Notes: generated by a model not told the origin, from the sequence alone. A stretch of DNA of 64,000 nucleotides from Monarcha castaneiventris obscurior (GCA_026261815.1 JAMPIT010000575.1:40339501-40403500), one strand, 5' to 3'. Numbered from the stretch's first letter, positions 39,421 through 52,360 are shown. Numbers and translations are program-made.

Positions 39421-40759
39421 CCTCTTTCTTGTGCTCTTTTTCTTGACTTCTTATCTTCTTGATAACAAGTCAGTGCACCTTGTCATTCATAATGCAAAAA
39501 TCTTCAGGTCAAGAAGTCTGTGTTTGTGAACTGCTACATATCAGGCTTCTTAGCTGTTTGGTAAAAGTAAGAATTCTCCTGGTCAGGCAGCAGTGGAGTA
39601 AATCAGGGCATGTTCTGGGATTCACAGGAAAGGGCATTGCCTCCCTGAATGACTACAGCTATTATTGGTAATTGTTTTTCAAGAACTCTCACATTAACAT
39701 TGTATCATGGCAAGCAATCTAACGACCTCTCAGGATGATCATTCCAACAATAAAAAGATACATAAAACAAATTTGCCAAAATGCAGTCATGCATGTCCTG
39801 AAATGAAGTATCAATCTATGGAATTGCTCTGAAAGGAGATAACTGTCTAATATCCTTGTCAGTGGGTTCCCAGTGCTCCTAGAGTTGTATAAGAGCCTAT
39901 CACAGCCCCAAATGTCTTCTTCATGAAGGTCGACTGCACTATAGTGCATTTATGACCAGTCATTTTCTGTGTAGTTTCCAGATAAGCATTTGAACAGACC
40001 ATGCGTTTTTTCCTCAATTGACTATTCTCAGCTAAAAAATTGTTTTAGAGATCCTGAGCAATAACACAGCCCTTGGGAGAAAAGCCTTTCTGCATTAGCC
40101 ATCTGACTGACACCATGAATGATTACATCCAAGCATCAAATTTAATGAGATTTCTACAAAAATGAGTGACATCTGCATAACACTCATGTCCTGGCTAACT
40201 GTCATACGTTTGTCATCACTGAGGCTTTTGTCCTTTATTAATCCACTTTCAAGAATGCCCGCTGTTGGAAATTGAAATGCTTTTTAGCAGTCACCCTGCA
40301 GACTGTAAGAGCACACATCTCCAAAAGCATAATGACACATTGTCATGCCTGGGAATGCATCTAAAACATTTAAAAAACATGAGAGAGCTCTGACAACAAA
40401 ATATATTGAGAATTTAGCCAGGGGATGTATGCATAAATATTATTTTACATCCTTTAATATAAGCAAGGTCCATGTTCTTTTGTTATAATATAGTGGCTAG
40501 AAACTCTTTAACAATATTCAGAGTGCATGGGAGAAATATTATCATAAAGGAAATGTAGTAAAGTATTTCCCTTTAATTTTGTTTGTGCTTGGGACCATTA
40601 TATAATTCCAGGTCTAGGGCTCCAACCCAGTAAAAGCATATGATTGTATAAAAACCCCAGCTTTCCTCTAAACTTTCCCTCATGGCTACAAATAAAAATT
40701 TCACTAATATTTTCCTACATCAACAGATAGCCTGAAACAGTAGAGGATGGAGATTGAAG

Positions 40760-41210
40760 AATCACCCTATTTTATTAAATTAGCCCCAGGACTTTCTATT
40801 CTGAGACAAAGATCTGACCTGGCGCTTCCCAGCAAAGAACAGAAAGCACTTGGCAGGAAGGCAGGAGTGCAGTGAACATGTAGGACTGCCATGTTTTCTT
40901 CAAGGAAGAAAGGCGAGATATTTCCACTGCAAATGAAATGGGACTCCAGAAGGCCAAGAGCTGCAAGGTGTCCAGTGGGCAGCACCATCTTATTCCAGTC
41001 ACTTTTTGAGGTTCGATGAAAGCCACTGATAGCAGCAAAGTCAAGCCTGATGAGTGGGCAGAGCAAGGGAAGAGGAGAGATTCCTGGCAATGAAGCTGCT
41101 CATTGCCCATGGAAGTGGAAACCCTTGTTCCTCCTATGGCCCAGAGCCATATCCTGAGCTCCTGTGAAGACTGCAGTGTGTTGTGAAGACAATATTCTTC
41201 CATCATACTA
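40760..41210 (-). other. GC-richer patch with overlapping minus-strand open frames
   Basis: Two minus-strand frames overlap here (40796-41206, 136 codons, and 40767-41090, 107 codons). Both translations are rich in Cys, Leu, Ser and Trp and show no recognisable domain. A stop-poor composition seen from one strand is the simplest explanation. I do not call a gene. Confidence 0.25.
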
Positions 41211-43212
41211 CCATAATACTAAAGTTTACTGAATTGAATCTCCTGAATTTCAAACATTTGCCTCTCTTTCTTGTTGTTATTACTTCTAAATGCCATATAT
41301 TTCCATCACTTTAATGTCAATCAGTTGCTTGTAGATCATTGCCAAGCAAATAGAGGCAAGGGAATAGCACAATTTGCTCTCTCATTTATAGGATTCAATG
41401 TTTCTTTCACTCTGAAGATATTGAGTCCAACTGTTACAAAATTCTGCTCCTACTGCTGTCCTAGTTCGTGTAACTATGTTTTAGTTGAAGGCATATCGGA
41501 GGAAACATAAAGCTGTTTGCAGCTGCAAATGACAAAAAATCACAGTATATACAAATACATCAGTTAATGGGGTTTTCAGACTTTGATGTTCAGATAAATT
41601 TGTTTCTACCCTTGGACTAAGAAACCTAGCCAGTAAAAGATTTGATTGCATGAAATAGCACTAAAATATAAAAATGCTGAACTCTGTAGTGCAGAAATAC
41701 TGGCTTCAACTTCCTCTTCAAATTAAGGCACCAGGTCCCTGTGTTTGCCACCTTGATCTGAAGGTGCTGAGCTCTGACATTTCAGCAAGTGGGACCACAC
41801 CACTCACCACAGCTCCAAGGAATGGAGGTTTTCAAACATCCTACTCCACTACAGCTCGTGATACGTTCAAACAGCATTGGGCTCCATCAAAAGTGAACCA
41901 GCAATGGCTTTCTATTAATGAAATTTTGTTTCCATCACCACCCTTCCTGCAGCTCCATTTTGGGAGAAAATGTCCATTAGCACATTTCTGATTTCACACT
42001 CCTCCATCGTCGTAGGAGCAAAAGCAAAGCATCAGCCTTAAATAACAAGAGGATGGAAAACAATTAGAAGGGCCTTGGATGACAAAAAAAATACGTATTT
42101 TTCATAAATAATTATAGCTATTAATAATATGACTATCTAATGGAAGTGTCAAGTTCTCCCCTCCAGGACTTATATAAGCTTTTAAGTATAAGAAATCACA
42201 AGAAATAGGTTTGTTTTGCAGATATACATGACAAAGACACATTTTCCCCAAAACATCTGGTTAAAAGCAACTACGGAGGAGGATGCTGACCCAGGACAAA
42301 CTTGCCTCCAATTTAGTTTGGAAAGTGAAAATAGACAATGTTTTCAAACACCAGTCATATCAATTATCAAGAAGAATAAAATAAGAAAATTATGGGGGGG
42401 AGTGGGATGTTATAGACACATTTTCTTTGTGAAGTCATGATTTTTACCAGAGACCACACTTATTGCAGCAGTCACATGGCCTATTAGCATATTCTCATTT
42501 AGAGCAGTTAAGTGGAAAAAAATAATCTTTTGCTTTTCAAATTAAGAAGTTTTCGTGGGCTTTTTGTTTGTTTTTAATGGTCCCCTAGTAATCTTCAGCT
42601 TTTAAAATATTTGGGTTTGGGTTTTTATTTTAGTTTTAGTAGCTTTCAGCCAAACAGTTGGACTTCCAGCAGGAATCCAGGCAGCTTCTCTGAATGAGTG
42701 AATTTTAGAACAAGGATGATTGCTGTGTTCTTGATTCAGATATTAGTAATATTACTGCTCTTCACGATGCACATTCTCCTGTGCTTCATTTTGCTTACTA
42801 CCTCTTTCCCCCTGACAAGCCTCATAAAAAGAGAAGATATGATTGTGACTGTTCAGTCTAGACTGGATGATTCTTAAAGTTCCTCTTTTCTTCCTCTAAT
42901 TTTAGGTTCAGAACAATTATAATGGAGTTTTGCGGATGTTTTTAATCTGTTTCTATTTCTAGTTCTTCTGCTGTCACTCTGACAAGTTAATTGATGTTCA
43001 CTCACACAGCATCTAATGAATAGCAACAATCACAGTTTACTATCAGAAATCGTGGAAATGAGGTATCACCATGATGTAGTACTGTGTATCTTAACTCTCG
43101 TATTTCATGGATATTGAACTCCACTGGGTCCCCACAGAATGCATCTCCTGTATTATTGCTGCACATCCACGATGATGGTGTAGTCTGTTTGATTATTCCA
43201 CTTTATTTCTAG

Positions 43213-43371
43213 GTCCTCCTGGTCCCCCAGGGGTTGTAATAGTGGAGGAAATTACAGATACAACAGCAACACTCTCCTGGAGTCCCGGGGCAGACAATCA
43301 CAGCCCTATCTCCCTCTACAACCTGCAAGCACGCAGTCCATTTTCTCTTGGCTGGCAGACCGTAAAAACAG
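43213..43371 (+). CDS. CNTN5: CNTN5 exon: first half of FnIII domain 1
   Basis: This is a 159-nt exon, phase 1 in and phase 1 out, with acceptor TTTCTAG and donor GTGAGA at 43372. A split Gly codon is followed by [20 protein letters not shown], then [19 protein letters not shown], then [13 protein letters not shown]. The proline-rich G-P-P-G-P-P linker between Ig6 and FnIII-1 is a contactin hallmark. The B-strand tryptophan (LSW) and the NHSPI-Y-LQAR C-strand block mark a fibronectin type III fold. The exon covers strands A to about C'. In frame it reads on into the donor, which is why a longer open frame exists over this exon; those extra codons are intronic. Confidence 0.95.
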
Positions 43372-43786
43372 GTGAGAAAAACTTTCAAACAGCACAAGTA
43401 GACTGTTCAAAACTCCTGACCATAACAATAATAACCACTGGCAACTACAGGAACAGATAAGAAAACAATGACAAATTAAAAGCACTGATTTTTTTTCTTT
43501 TTTTTATTCCTTTTGTGTTACTTAGCAACAGCTCTGAAAGGACAGCACAAAGACTCCTGCCATGATGCATCTGTGAATAAGCAGAAAGCTCTCCCCTAAA
43601 TCCTTCAATCTGTGTCTTTTCAGGAATACTACAGTGCCAAAAACATAGCTACGATTTCTGACATATTAGATCCTTGATGTCGATCATGTCTAATGACCAT
43701 GATGTATCCAAAGTCCGCTTTCTATTGAGATACTGCATGTCAGCTTCATATTTCTGAGTGACCTGTACATTTCTTTCTCTCTGCAG
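43372..43786 (+). other. CNTN5: CNTN5 intron, 415 bp, phase 1, within FnIII-1
   Basis: The smallest intron in the window. The donor is GTGAGA and the acceptor has a good pyrimidine tract (TTTCTTTCTCTCTGCAG). It includes a T-rich tract at about 43489-43505 and nothing else recognisable. Confidence 0.93.
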
Positions 43787-43936
43787 TTCCAGATCTGATA
43801 AGTGGTGACATGGAGTCTGCTATGGCTGTGGAACTGAACCCTTGGGTGGAGTATGAGTTCAGGGTAGTAGCAACTAATAAAATTGGGACTGGAGACCCAA
43901 GTGCACCATCACGAGTGATCAGAACCAATGAAGCAG
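43787..43936 (+). CDS. CNTN5: CNTN5 exon: second half of FnIII domain 1
   Basis: This is a 150-nt exon, phase 1 in and out, donor GTAAGG at 43937. The split Val codon leads into [38 protein letters not shown], then [11 protein letters not shown]. The F-strand signature Y-E-F-R-V-V-A-T-N with following I-G-x-G-x-P-S is textbook Fn[19 protein letters not shown] replaces the IDGKT(F/H)TATVV segment of CNTN1 and CNTN4, which supports CNTN5. With the previous exon it forms a 309-nt symmetric module. A minus-strand open frame across this exon is a shadow. Confidence 0.96.
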
Positions 43937-44820
43937 GTAAGGAAAGGATAAAAAGGTTATTTTTACAGCACTATCAGAAACAAGACCTGCTTTAATATAA
44001 TAATAGACATGATCTCTGTTCACTGGTACACATCTGTGTGTCCAGTCATCACTGTTCCAGGGTGATATTCTTTGTAGTGGGAGCCAGTTTTAATTACAGG
44101 AGTATTGTCTAATTTAGAGAAACTTCAAAGAAAACTATTCCTTGCTCTTCTACTCCATCTGAGCTGCCTTAATTTTCATCTTACACTTAAGCCATTCCTG
44201 CCTTCCCTCTGATAGACTTCTGCTCGTCTTAAATTAGGCTGCTTGTGAGTCTCTTCAAACAACTTCCCCTAAGCCACCTCCTCCCCCATATTTTTCATAA
44301 CTTCTCTCATGACAGTGCATGGAATTTTTTCAGCAAGATATGGAAGTCATAAAAAGCTGCTTAATTTAAAATACCTTGTATTCCAAGTGTTTCTTTGTCC
44401 TGCACACTCTACTGTGAACAGTTACTACATTTTAACAAATTTCATTGTATTTCTAATTACGATGATACTGTAGGAGACCAGAAAAACAAAACATCCTATT
44501 TGGGTCTCTTGAAAGTTACAATGGACTCATAAGATTTGGAATCATTGACAATAACTTGGGCAGAATGAAGGGAGATAAAGAAGAAATGGGAATGTGAGAA
44601 AAGTACCTAGGTACTTAGAAAGACGTTTTAAGAAGCAGAAAGAGATAGAGATAGGATTCAGACAAAGCCTCAGATGAGAACTACATGTGAGAACATTTTC
44701 AGATCATTCTTCATTCTTCTTTGTTACTTAGGATGCCTAGACAGATTACTTTGTGTTTTGATGTTTCATCAGCTGAATAATTTTTAAGTAGCTTATTGCA
44801 CCACTATGAAGATCTCATGC

Positions 44821-45050
44821 CTTCCTCCTCAGTGACCTCCCCACAGGCACTGGGAGTTGCTGTTAGGTCCCTCCAAGACCATCTCTGGTCCGGGCTGAAC
44901 AAGCCCAGCTTCCCCAGCCTCTCCTCACAAGGCAGGTTCGCCAGCCACTCCCCCAGCCTGGTGGCCTCCCCTGAATTTGTACTAGTTGATCAATGTTTTT
45001 CACATTGTGGCACTCAAAACTGGATGCCCTGTTTCAGATGAAGTCTAACA
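44821..45050 (-). mobile_element. Old CR1 LINE internal fragment
   Basis: In reverse orientation it retains GGGCTGAACAAGCCCAGCTT, CCCCAGCCTCTCCTCACAAG, GGTTCGCCAGCCACTCC and CACTCAAAACTGGATGCCCT, matching the part of CR1 upstream of the 3' UTR. No ATTCTATG tail is present, so this is an internal relic cut at both ends. It is clearly more diverged than the other copies. Boundaries are approximate. Confidence 0.8.
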
Positions 45051-46677
45051 AACCTATCTGCGGTTGTAATATTTATGTTTTTCTACTTTAAATAACTGTG
45101 TAGTTGCTAGCTGATATTAAATTTCACTGCACAATCACAGAACAGCACTGAAGTGATTTGATTCCCATTCATGCATGTTGAAAGGTGCTTCCTTTCAAAC
45201 TCTCCCCCTCACTTTCAAGCTCCCCACAGTGTGAAACTCGATACCTTGATAGCAGAAGCTTCAGATGCTCCATACTTTGTTCCATCAAGAAAAGGAGGAA
45301 ATGAAAATGAAATAAAAAGCACAAGGTACTTTCATCTGAAATTATTTGAAAAGAAACCTCCCTTTTTCCACCACCATTCTTCTTTCCTTAATTTTGTACC
45401 GTATTTCATTGGCATTGCAAATTCTTCTGGACCCTAATGTTTGAAAAACTTTTCTATTTATTCGAATGATACATATCAGAAAGGAAAAAAAACATTCTGG
45501 AAAAAGTTTACCCTGTAATAGTTTGCACGCCTGGTATTGCACTCTTTCAGACTGAGGAATATTTTCCCTGTTTTTACAAGGATGGTTCAGTATTTTAATC
45601 GACCAGGTGTAGCTAAACTATGAGCTAAAGTTTTTCTGACAAACTGAAGTTTGAAAATGTTAGATTTCATCCAGCTGTCATGTTTTTAAGCTCTTTCTTC
45701 TTCTTGTCCAATGTTCAACAAACTAAGCCTCTGTTTCCTAAAACATATTCTTACAACTCAAGTGAAATTCTTCTTCATGCATATTCATTTTCACTATTCT
45801 TTACAACTTTACTTCTGTAAAAATAAATTGATAAATCATAATACTGATCAGCAAAAACAAAATTGTGGGAAAAGGCAAAGAGTGCAGTGTGTGATGAATT
45901 TTCATCCAGTGTTTGGTATTCATTTCTGGGTAACATTCTGCTGTTAATGCTATCATAAAGAACAGAGTTTTTAACTCAAGAAGCAATTATCTGAATTCCA
46001 GCACACGGGGCTTCTCCTGAAAAACAACACTGCAGCTAATAATAATGCAAGTCTTCTTGAATAATAAATCAGTAACATATTAGTTCAAATAGGAAAAAGT
46101 CCATAACAGACGCTTACTTGAACTTTCATATTCCCAGGTAAGAATACCTTTTTTTGCTACCAGTTACAGCTGCACAAATGTCATGTTAGAAAAGTGTGGT
46201 TTGTAGCACGGCATTGAAATACAGACAGATGCCAGTATTTCAAAGAATAAAAGCTGAATTTATTCAGTGTGCCTGCCTAATAGGGCATAGCAGAAGTCTG
46301 TTGCTATCGCCCCAATTTCAAAAGACCTATCTTCAAGAAAAGGTTCCGTTTCCATTTCAGTTGCAAATGGTTTGGAGTTTTAGGGTGGGATGGCTAATAA
46401 AAAAGATGGATGCAGCCTCCATTTTTTATTCTATAGAGGAAGTGAGAAAAGTTAAAACAAGGAAAAACTTTCCAAATTGTTAGCATCTGCACAGTGTTGT
46501 TAAATTGGAACAATTAGACAATGCACCTTGTTTTAAATAAAGAACCAAATAAATAAAGAAACCCCTAACTGTTACGCATACAATTATTTGAAAAATGGCA
46601 TACTGCTTATAATATATTTGGTACTCTTGAAGTGTCAGAGCCTTCATGATCTGTTTCATGCAGACAGTCAATTTTTC

Positions 46678-46705
46678 CTGAACTTCAGATATTCCTGAAG
46701 TTCAG
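46678..46705. repeat. Perfect 11-bp inverted repeat
   Basis: CTGAACTTCAG at 46678-46688 and CTGAAGTTCAG at 46695-46705 are exact reverse complements around a 6-nt ATATTC loop. The motif TTCCTGAA occurs twice within the element. An 11-bp perfect arm with a tight loop is less expected by chance than the shorter hairpins; function is unknown. Confidence 0.65.
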
Positions 46706-47997
46706 AGCCTGTTGCCGCTGTATTTTGAAATGCCTTTCACTGATTTTGGGAATTGTCACCCTTGGTATAGTGTTCAGATGCCAAAGAGAGAGGAAATCAG
46801 TAATAGTTTTCATTGGCTTACAACAGTTTTCTTATGGGTTTTCAAATTAGCATATCATTTCCTATATTAGTGAACCCATTGATCCATTATTTTTCACAAT
46901 ATCTCTATTACTGATTTATTTTTATCTGAAAGCTTCAAGAGAAACTGTCCATTAGCATGATGCCCAGTTCTAATAATCATAGTTCTCAATTCTTAAAGGA
47001 CATTTATGTGAAAGCACATCATATTTCAGAAAGAACATGGCATGAGCCTCTACTCGTGACCCAGATAGAGTAACCTGGTTATTTGCACTGATGGTAGATG
47101 TGGCCCACAAGTGCAAGCAGGCAGGTTGCTCCTGCACTGGGTGGAAATCCAGAAATATCCATCTCCTAGCTGAGAAAGTGACTGTGACACCTATTCAGGT
47201 AAGAGTTGAGATCCATCAGGCTGAATGGTGCCTGTGTAGACAATGCACAGAGGCAGCAAATGTGTGATTCTGGTTCCATTATTTTACACTTAAATGGAAA
47301 TCTGCATCTGTAGTTTAATGGCACGAGAAAATTTGACTGGAGACTAAAGTCTTATATCCCCATACCTCACTTATTTTATCTTTTCTTACCCAGGATAGTA
47401 ACAACACCTTATATTAGTACATTATCTAAAAATACCTGTGAAAATAATAATTCAGATGGTGTAAGGAAACCAACAGAATAATAAACAGGTTTCCACTTGC
47501 TTTATTTTTTTAATTTAACCCTAATCGTGTTACTTAGCTCATATTTAGTTAACATGATTGCTTTTCATTGCTACTTCCATTGGAACAGATAATACTGCAA
47601 TTTTCTGGCACATCTAACTTACAGCCAGGTGCTGCATTTCTGTCAGTTCTAGCCTTGATACATATTTTACAGGTCCACAAGGTGCAAAGAGCCAATAACG
47701 TGAATTTAAACATGTCTGGCATTCCACTAAGACAGTCTGGGCATTTGAAGCCTGGGGGGCAAAGCATCAACTACATTATCTATTCATGGGGAAACATGGA
47801 GAGAGGGAAATTGAGTAGAATCAAAGTTTAACCTGCTACTCATGCATGCAAACATGATTTTATGAGGTAACAATGGAATACACTCTATTAGTAGCAGACT
47901 GTACACTGGCTTTATTTTCAATAAATCATTATATTCCATTAAGTTGCCCTTATTCTCCCAGCATAACAAGAAAGGTCTCTGTCCCAGGAAAAGTTAT

Positions 47998-48229
47998 GCA
48001 TTTTAGACTGGCTTTATTTTCAGGTTTGTTTGGGTTTTTTTTGTTTTTTTTTTTTGTTGGGGGTACAGTTTTATCTATGATTTACATACATATCTATGAT
48101 TTACATTTTATCTATGATTTACATAAAAGCCAGCATTTTAGACTGGCTTTATTTTCAGGTTTGTTTGGTTTGTTTTTTTTTTTTTTTTTTTTGTTGGGGG
48201 TACTGTTTTATCTATGATTTACATAAAAG
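47998..48229. repeat. Local tandem duplication, period 135 bp
   Basis: Unit 1 (47998-48129) and unit 2 (48133-48229) share GCATTTTAGACTGGCTTTAT, then TTTCAGGTTTGTTTGG, a long T-tract, GTTGGGGGTAC and TTTTATCTATGATTTACATA. Unit 1 has three internal copies of TCTATGATTTACAT; unit 2 has one. The T-tract lengths differ. So a segment was duplicated in tandem, with further expansion inside unit 1 or contraction in unit 2. Confidence 0.93.
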
Positions 48230-51200
48230 AAGTTCCAGCTTTTTACATTATCATAACTATTTTTGCACTAGGAAAAAAAGAAGGATAACCTACTGTACCT
48301 GGGACATTTGCAGATGATGGCATGGTCTACTAATGTCTTTGCAGAAAAATTGCTTTTCCCTGAAGAAAAACAAAAGGAGAAAGTAGTCTGTAATCACTGA
48401 CTGGAAGCTACTTAGACATCGGTTTGTAGGCTCAAACTAGTATTGACAAGGAATTCAAATGTGTGCTACTAGAAGAAGTAACAGAAAAACACCTGCATTT
48501 GTCCTTTAGCATTTATGTATGGCACAGCATTCAGGATTTCAGTGCTATAGGTAGTGATTTGGAGACTATTCAGACAGAGTCCTGCAATCACATATGACCC
48601 TCCTGTCAGTGAATAGAACTGAATTCAATCTCCTACTTAATTATAAACATTAATAATACAGAGGAAATTAGCACAACATTTCAGATGCTGAGACCAGTAG
48701 AGGCATCCTTGTTTTCCAGTAGTCGAATATGTGTGTCATCCACTTCTGAGATGCTGCCATGTTGCACATTTCACTCCTGAACAGATGAGATGTGACTCAT
48801 TGTTCTGGGAGGGTGACAGCTTGGGGGCCGGTCTTTCACAGAGCGAAAGGATTTTCATTTAACACCCCCCTGTTTCCTAGATGTGTACTGCAGGAGATAA
48901 ATAGAGTTACACACACACATGCATAGCTATAGAAGGTGAATGGAAAGCAACCGTGGAGAAAAAACTGAATGTGTTATACCTTTGGTCTCACATGAAGAAG
49001 TTCTGCCAAGCTGGTGAGAAGGCCTCTTTCCGCCACTCATACCTTTTCTACAGCTAAAAATGTTGCTTTTAAAACTACATACCTATCTTAAGCTATAAAA
49101 AGCTTTAAAATAAATAACAACAACTGTGCCTTGAGCAAATGTACAAGTCATTTCTTAAGGACTAAAGCAAAGTTTAATTTATCTCCAAAAAAAGTGTAGC
49201 AATTTCAATATTTTCCTTAATTTTCCTTTTTTTTTGACAAAAGTTTCAGAATTTATACATTAAAAAAAATATCCATGTGGAAAATATCTTAAAGAATATA
49301 GGATTCAAGCAGAGTAATAAAGACCTTGTGAATAAAGTATGGAATTGGGATTTGGGAATCTGGTCTCAATTGCTTATGAGAACGCTGTATATTTGGGCAA
49401 CTCAGGTTAGCATTTCTTAGTCTAAAACCAGGAGGTTAGTAAGACTCTTCTCTTTGACTTCCTTTTCTCTCATTTTTTCCCTATTAAAGGATAGGGACCA
49501 AATCTAGATACAGATTTCTACTGCAATAATGCAAACACTTATACTCAATTGTAATAAATTATAATTTTGGGTGCTAAACACTTTTATTCTGCCTAAAAAT
49601 TAAGACAGACTACAAAATTAAGAATCTGTATTTTCTCTTCATAATAAACAAAACACACAGAATTGAAATAAGCCACTACATATTTCCTTGGGAACAAAGC
49701 AAACAAACCAAAACAGAAAACAGAAAAACACTTTAAAATTATTAATTATTCATTCAATAACATTTAAAAAATTTATTTACAAGACTGGAATGTTAAAAAG
49801 ATCATGAACTGGTTTATAAGTATGTTCAACTTTTCCAGGTTCAGTGTGATATTTTCTTTTCCTTTTTATTAGGAAAGGAATCTAGAGATATTTTAAAACC
49901 TTTTTTTAGTTCACTCACTGATGTAAAAGCACAAAGTATAAAACTGTTTTTAAACAAAATGCTTATTTATTTTATTTGGCAAATTAGAACTAAAATAATT
50001 TTGGATTAAAATCTCTGTCAACTCAAGCTGAAATTCTCTCATCTGTCTTTATAGTTTTAATGTTTCTATTTTTAAAACTGAAGCAAAATAGAAATTGTAC
50101 ATTTTTTTAAAAATCAAATTGCTATTTTTCATTTGTTATAATGTCAAAATGAAATATTTAATAAGAACTAATGTTTTGCCCAAAGTACCAAAAATTTTTG
50201 AATCAGCTCATCTTTGCAGTCCACCATTTTCATTTAAAAAATAAACAAAAAACCTAAACTGAAAAAAAACCCCACAGATAATCCATCAGCCATGCAGACT
50301 GAAGACAAAGGAATTTTTAAGATCTAATTAAATCACCCTAAAGCACAGAGCAATTTATAAAATTTTGGACACAGTGGAAGTCTGGAAGAAAAGTGAACAT
50401 CTACGCCACATGTTTGTGATTTCATAGCTATGCTGTTACCTAGCATGTCAAAAGCTGCTCCATTAAAATGTTTTACATTTAAATTTAGGTTTAAAATATA
50501 CAAGTGTCAGCATTTTTCAGCACTCTGTAACCACTGTTCCCATACCTGAAACCCTCAGTAACAGCAATTCTGTGCATATCTTTTGTCCTAAATTAAAATT
50601 CTGAGCTTTTCATCCATATTCAACTTGTAATGATAAGGTACACATGAATTATTAAACAATTGGCCATGGCTTCATGTGTAAGTTTATCCTTCCATATCAC
50701 CTTTTCTTCATTTATATCTGAAGTATCTTGTCAAATGCTTTGTAGGACTGCTGAAGGCTACATTCTCCATACCTGCTCTTAGAGAAAATGTTAATGGGTT
50801 TTTTGCTTGGTTTAGAGGAGATAAGTTTTAATAGAGTTTAATTTGACTTTCATTTCCAGCATATCAAAGTAATTTCATGAAAATAGAAAACAGTAAGAAA
50901 AAAATCCTGCTGTTTGTATTTGAATCAAACTCGTGGCTCATTCATTTCAAGATTTCTGTTTGTTTGCATTAAGTGCAGGTTTCAACATCAATCTGTGCCA
51001 GCACCCAGCCTTTTATTACCGTGAACTGCAGCTAGTCACCACCCCTTTCAGACACACAGTTCTTAGTACTATTTGTTGTTCACATTGCCAGAATGATGGA
51101 GAGACCTGCCTTTAACTTTCAACTTTACCAGTGGCTAAGAAAAGAAAAAAAGAAAGAAAGAAGAGGTGACTTGATCCCAAAGAGCTTACAGTCCAAGGAT

Positions 51201-51710
51201 AAAACAGGAGACAAGTGAGAACAGGTAGCAAAAGGGCTAATGATCAGAATTTGCCATATGATCTGGCTAAGCATAGTCACCATTTATGAACCTAAAGATC
51301 AGTTTTAAGCCAAGGAGTAATTTGGTTTCCAGCAGGTGACATTTATCTTGCAGTTCAATGAGATATTGAATATTAACACAGCAAAGAGCTGGGGTGCATT
51401 TATTCAGAAGAAACAATATCAAACTTCCCAGTTTTGAAAAACCCCAAAGAAAAAAGGTCTTAATGTCCTTGTTTCTCAGGCACATGTACCCTGTTTCCAG
51501 GAGCCAAGTTTAGCCATCATATTTGTATATTTGGTGCAAGTGCATCTCCATGAGTGTCACTGGCGAGAATTAACAGCATAAAGATTGGGTAGTCATTAAT
51601 TGAGTGGCAATAAACTTAGGCCATGAGTGAGTAAATTCAGATATAACATTGATGTAAAGATGGTGCTGCTGAAAGCGTGGCTGATGTACAGCCTTGGTGC
51701 CTAGCAAAAA

Positions 51711-51985
51711 TGTTTTCTTTTAATAGTTTTCTTCACTTAATAGTTACTCATTTCAAACTGTCTCCCTCTAACTATGTATACTCTGCTTTGCTGCAGTGCA
51801 GAGGAAATTTATTCTTTTGACACATTTATTCTTTTAATGGTTATTCATTTGAAAGAGTTTCACTGTGTGAGTGTACATTTTAGTTTGGTGCAAAAGAAAT
51901 TCATCGTTTTGACAGTTTTATTCTTTTAACGTTTATTCATTTAAATAGGGCCACAGTCTGCAATGTTGTTAACAAGAAAACTCTA
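51711..51985. repeat. Degenerate tandem array, about 95-bp period, three copies
   Basis: Three related segments can be aligned by the block TTAATAGTTACTCATTTCAA (51738), TTAATGGTTATTCATTTGAA (51835) and TTAACGTTTATTCATTTAAA (51926), spaced 97 and 91 bp. Copies 2 and 3 also share GAAATT(T/C)ATTCTTTTGACA-like text. The copies are strongly diverged, so this is an old satellite-like triplication or the inside of an unrecognised repeat. Confidence 0.65.
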
Positions 51986-52360
51986 GAAAGAGGATGCTGC
52001 AGGTTAAATAAGTCCATCATGTTGGATGCTTCAAAGGAGTACAGCATACTCTCTCATTTCTAATGTGGCACGCACCTACATAAAAACTCCATTTGTCTCT
52101 ATAATTTACCCAAAAATACCTTAGAATGGCAAGAGAAAAATGTGTGCTAAACAAGGTTTAAATATGCTCCATTAGAGATGGCATCATAATTTTTGGATGG
52201 TAATTAACTGTCAGATGAGTCTTCATCTGCATCGTTCATGCTAGAACATTCGTCACAGTGTTGCACATTGATTGTATTCTTTCCATTCCTTTTTAAAGCC
52301 AGAGGGAAATTCTCTTTCTGAAAGAAAAACTTCATTACCCTTTTGCCATGTCAAAGGGAG

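Larger units (their letters stand above)
29488..43212 (+). other. CNTN5: CNTN5 intron, 13.7 kb, phase 1, between Ig6 and FnIII-1
   Basis: This intron marks the junction of the Ig and fibronectin halves of the protein. The donor is GTGAGT and the acceptor is CTTTATTTCTAG. Contents: a short TG-rich microsatellite at 32552-32580, a 10-bp inverted repeat at 33769-33796, a GATA-type microsatellite at 36451-36559 joined to a CR1 (36561-36879), and GC-richer unassigned patches at about 38550-39420 and 40760-41210. The remainder is AT-rich and uninformative. Confidence 0.85.

Noticed and set aside
43746..43928. Minus-strand open frame over the FnIII-1 exon
   Set aside because: It is a shadow of the sense coding exon in conserved coding sequence.
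46678..46705. Heat-shock element or STAT site
   Set aside because: GAA/TTC spacing is one base off the heat-shock pattern and TTCCTGAA has two spacer bases rather than the usual three for STAT, so only the inverted repeat itself is reported.
51885..51920. Possible mariner terminal repeat (TTTGGTGCAAAAGAAATTC)
   Set aside because: It resembles a known mariner end for about 15 bp, but no matching inverted end or TA-flanked element was found, and the text is better explained as part of the ~95-bp degenerate array.
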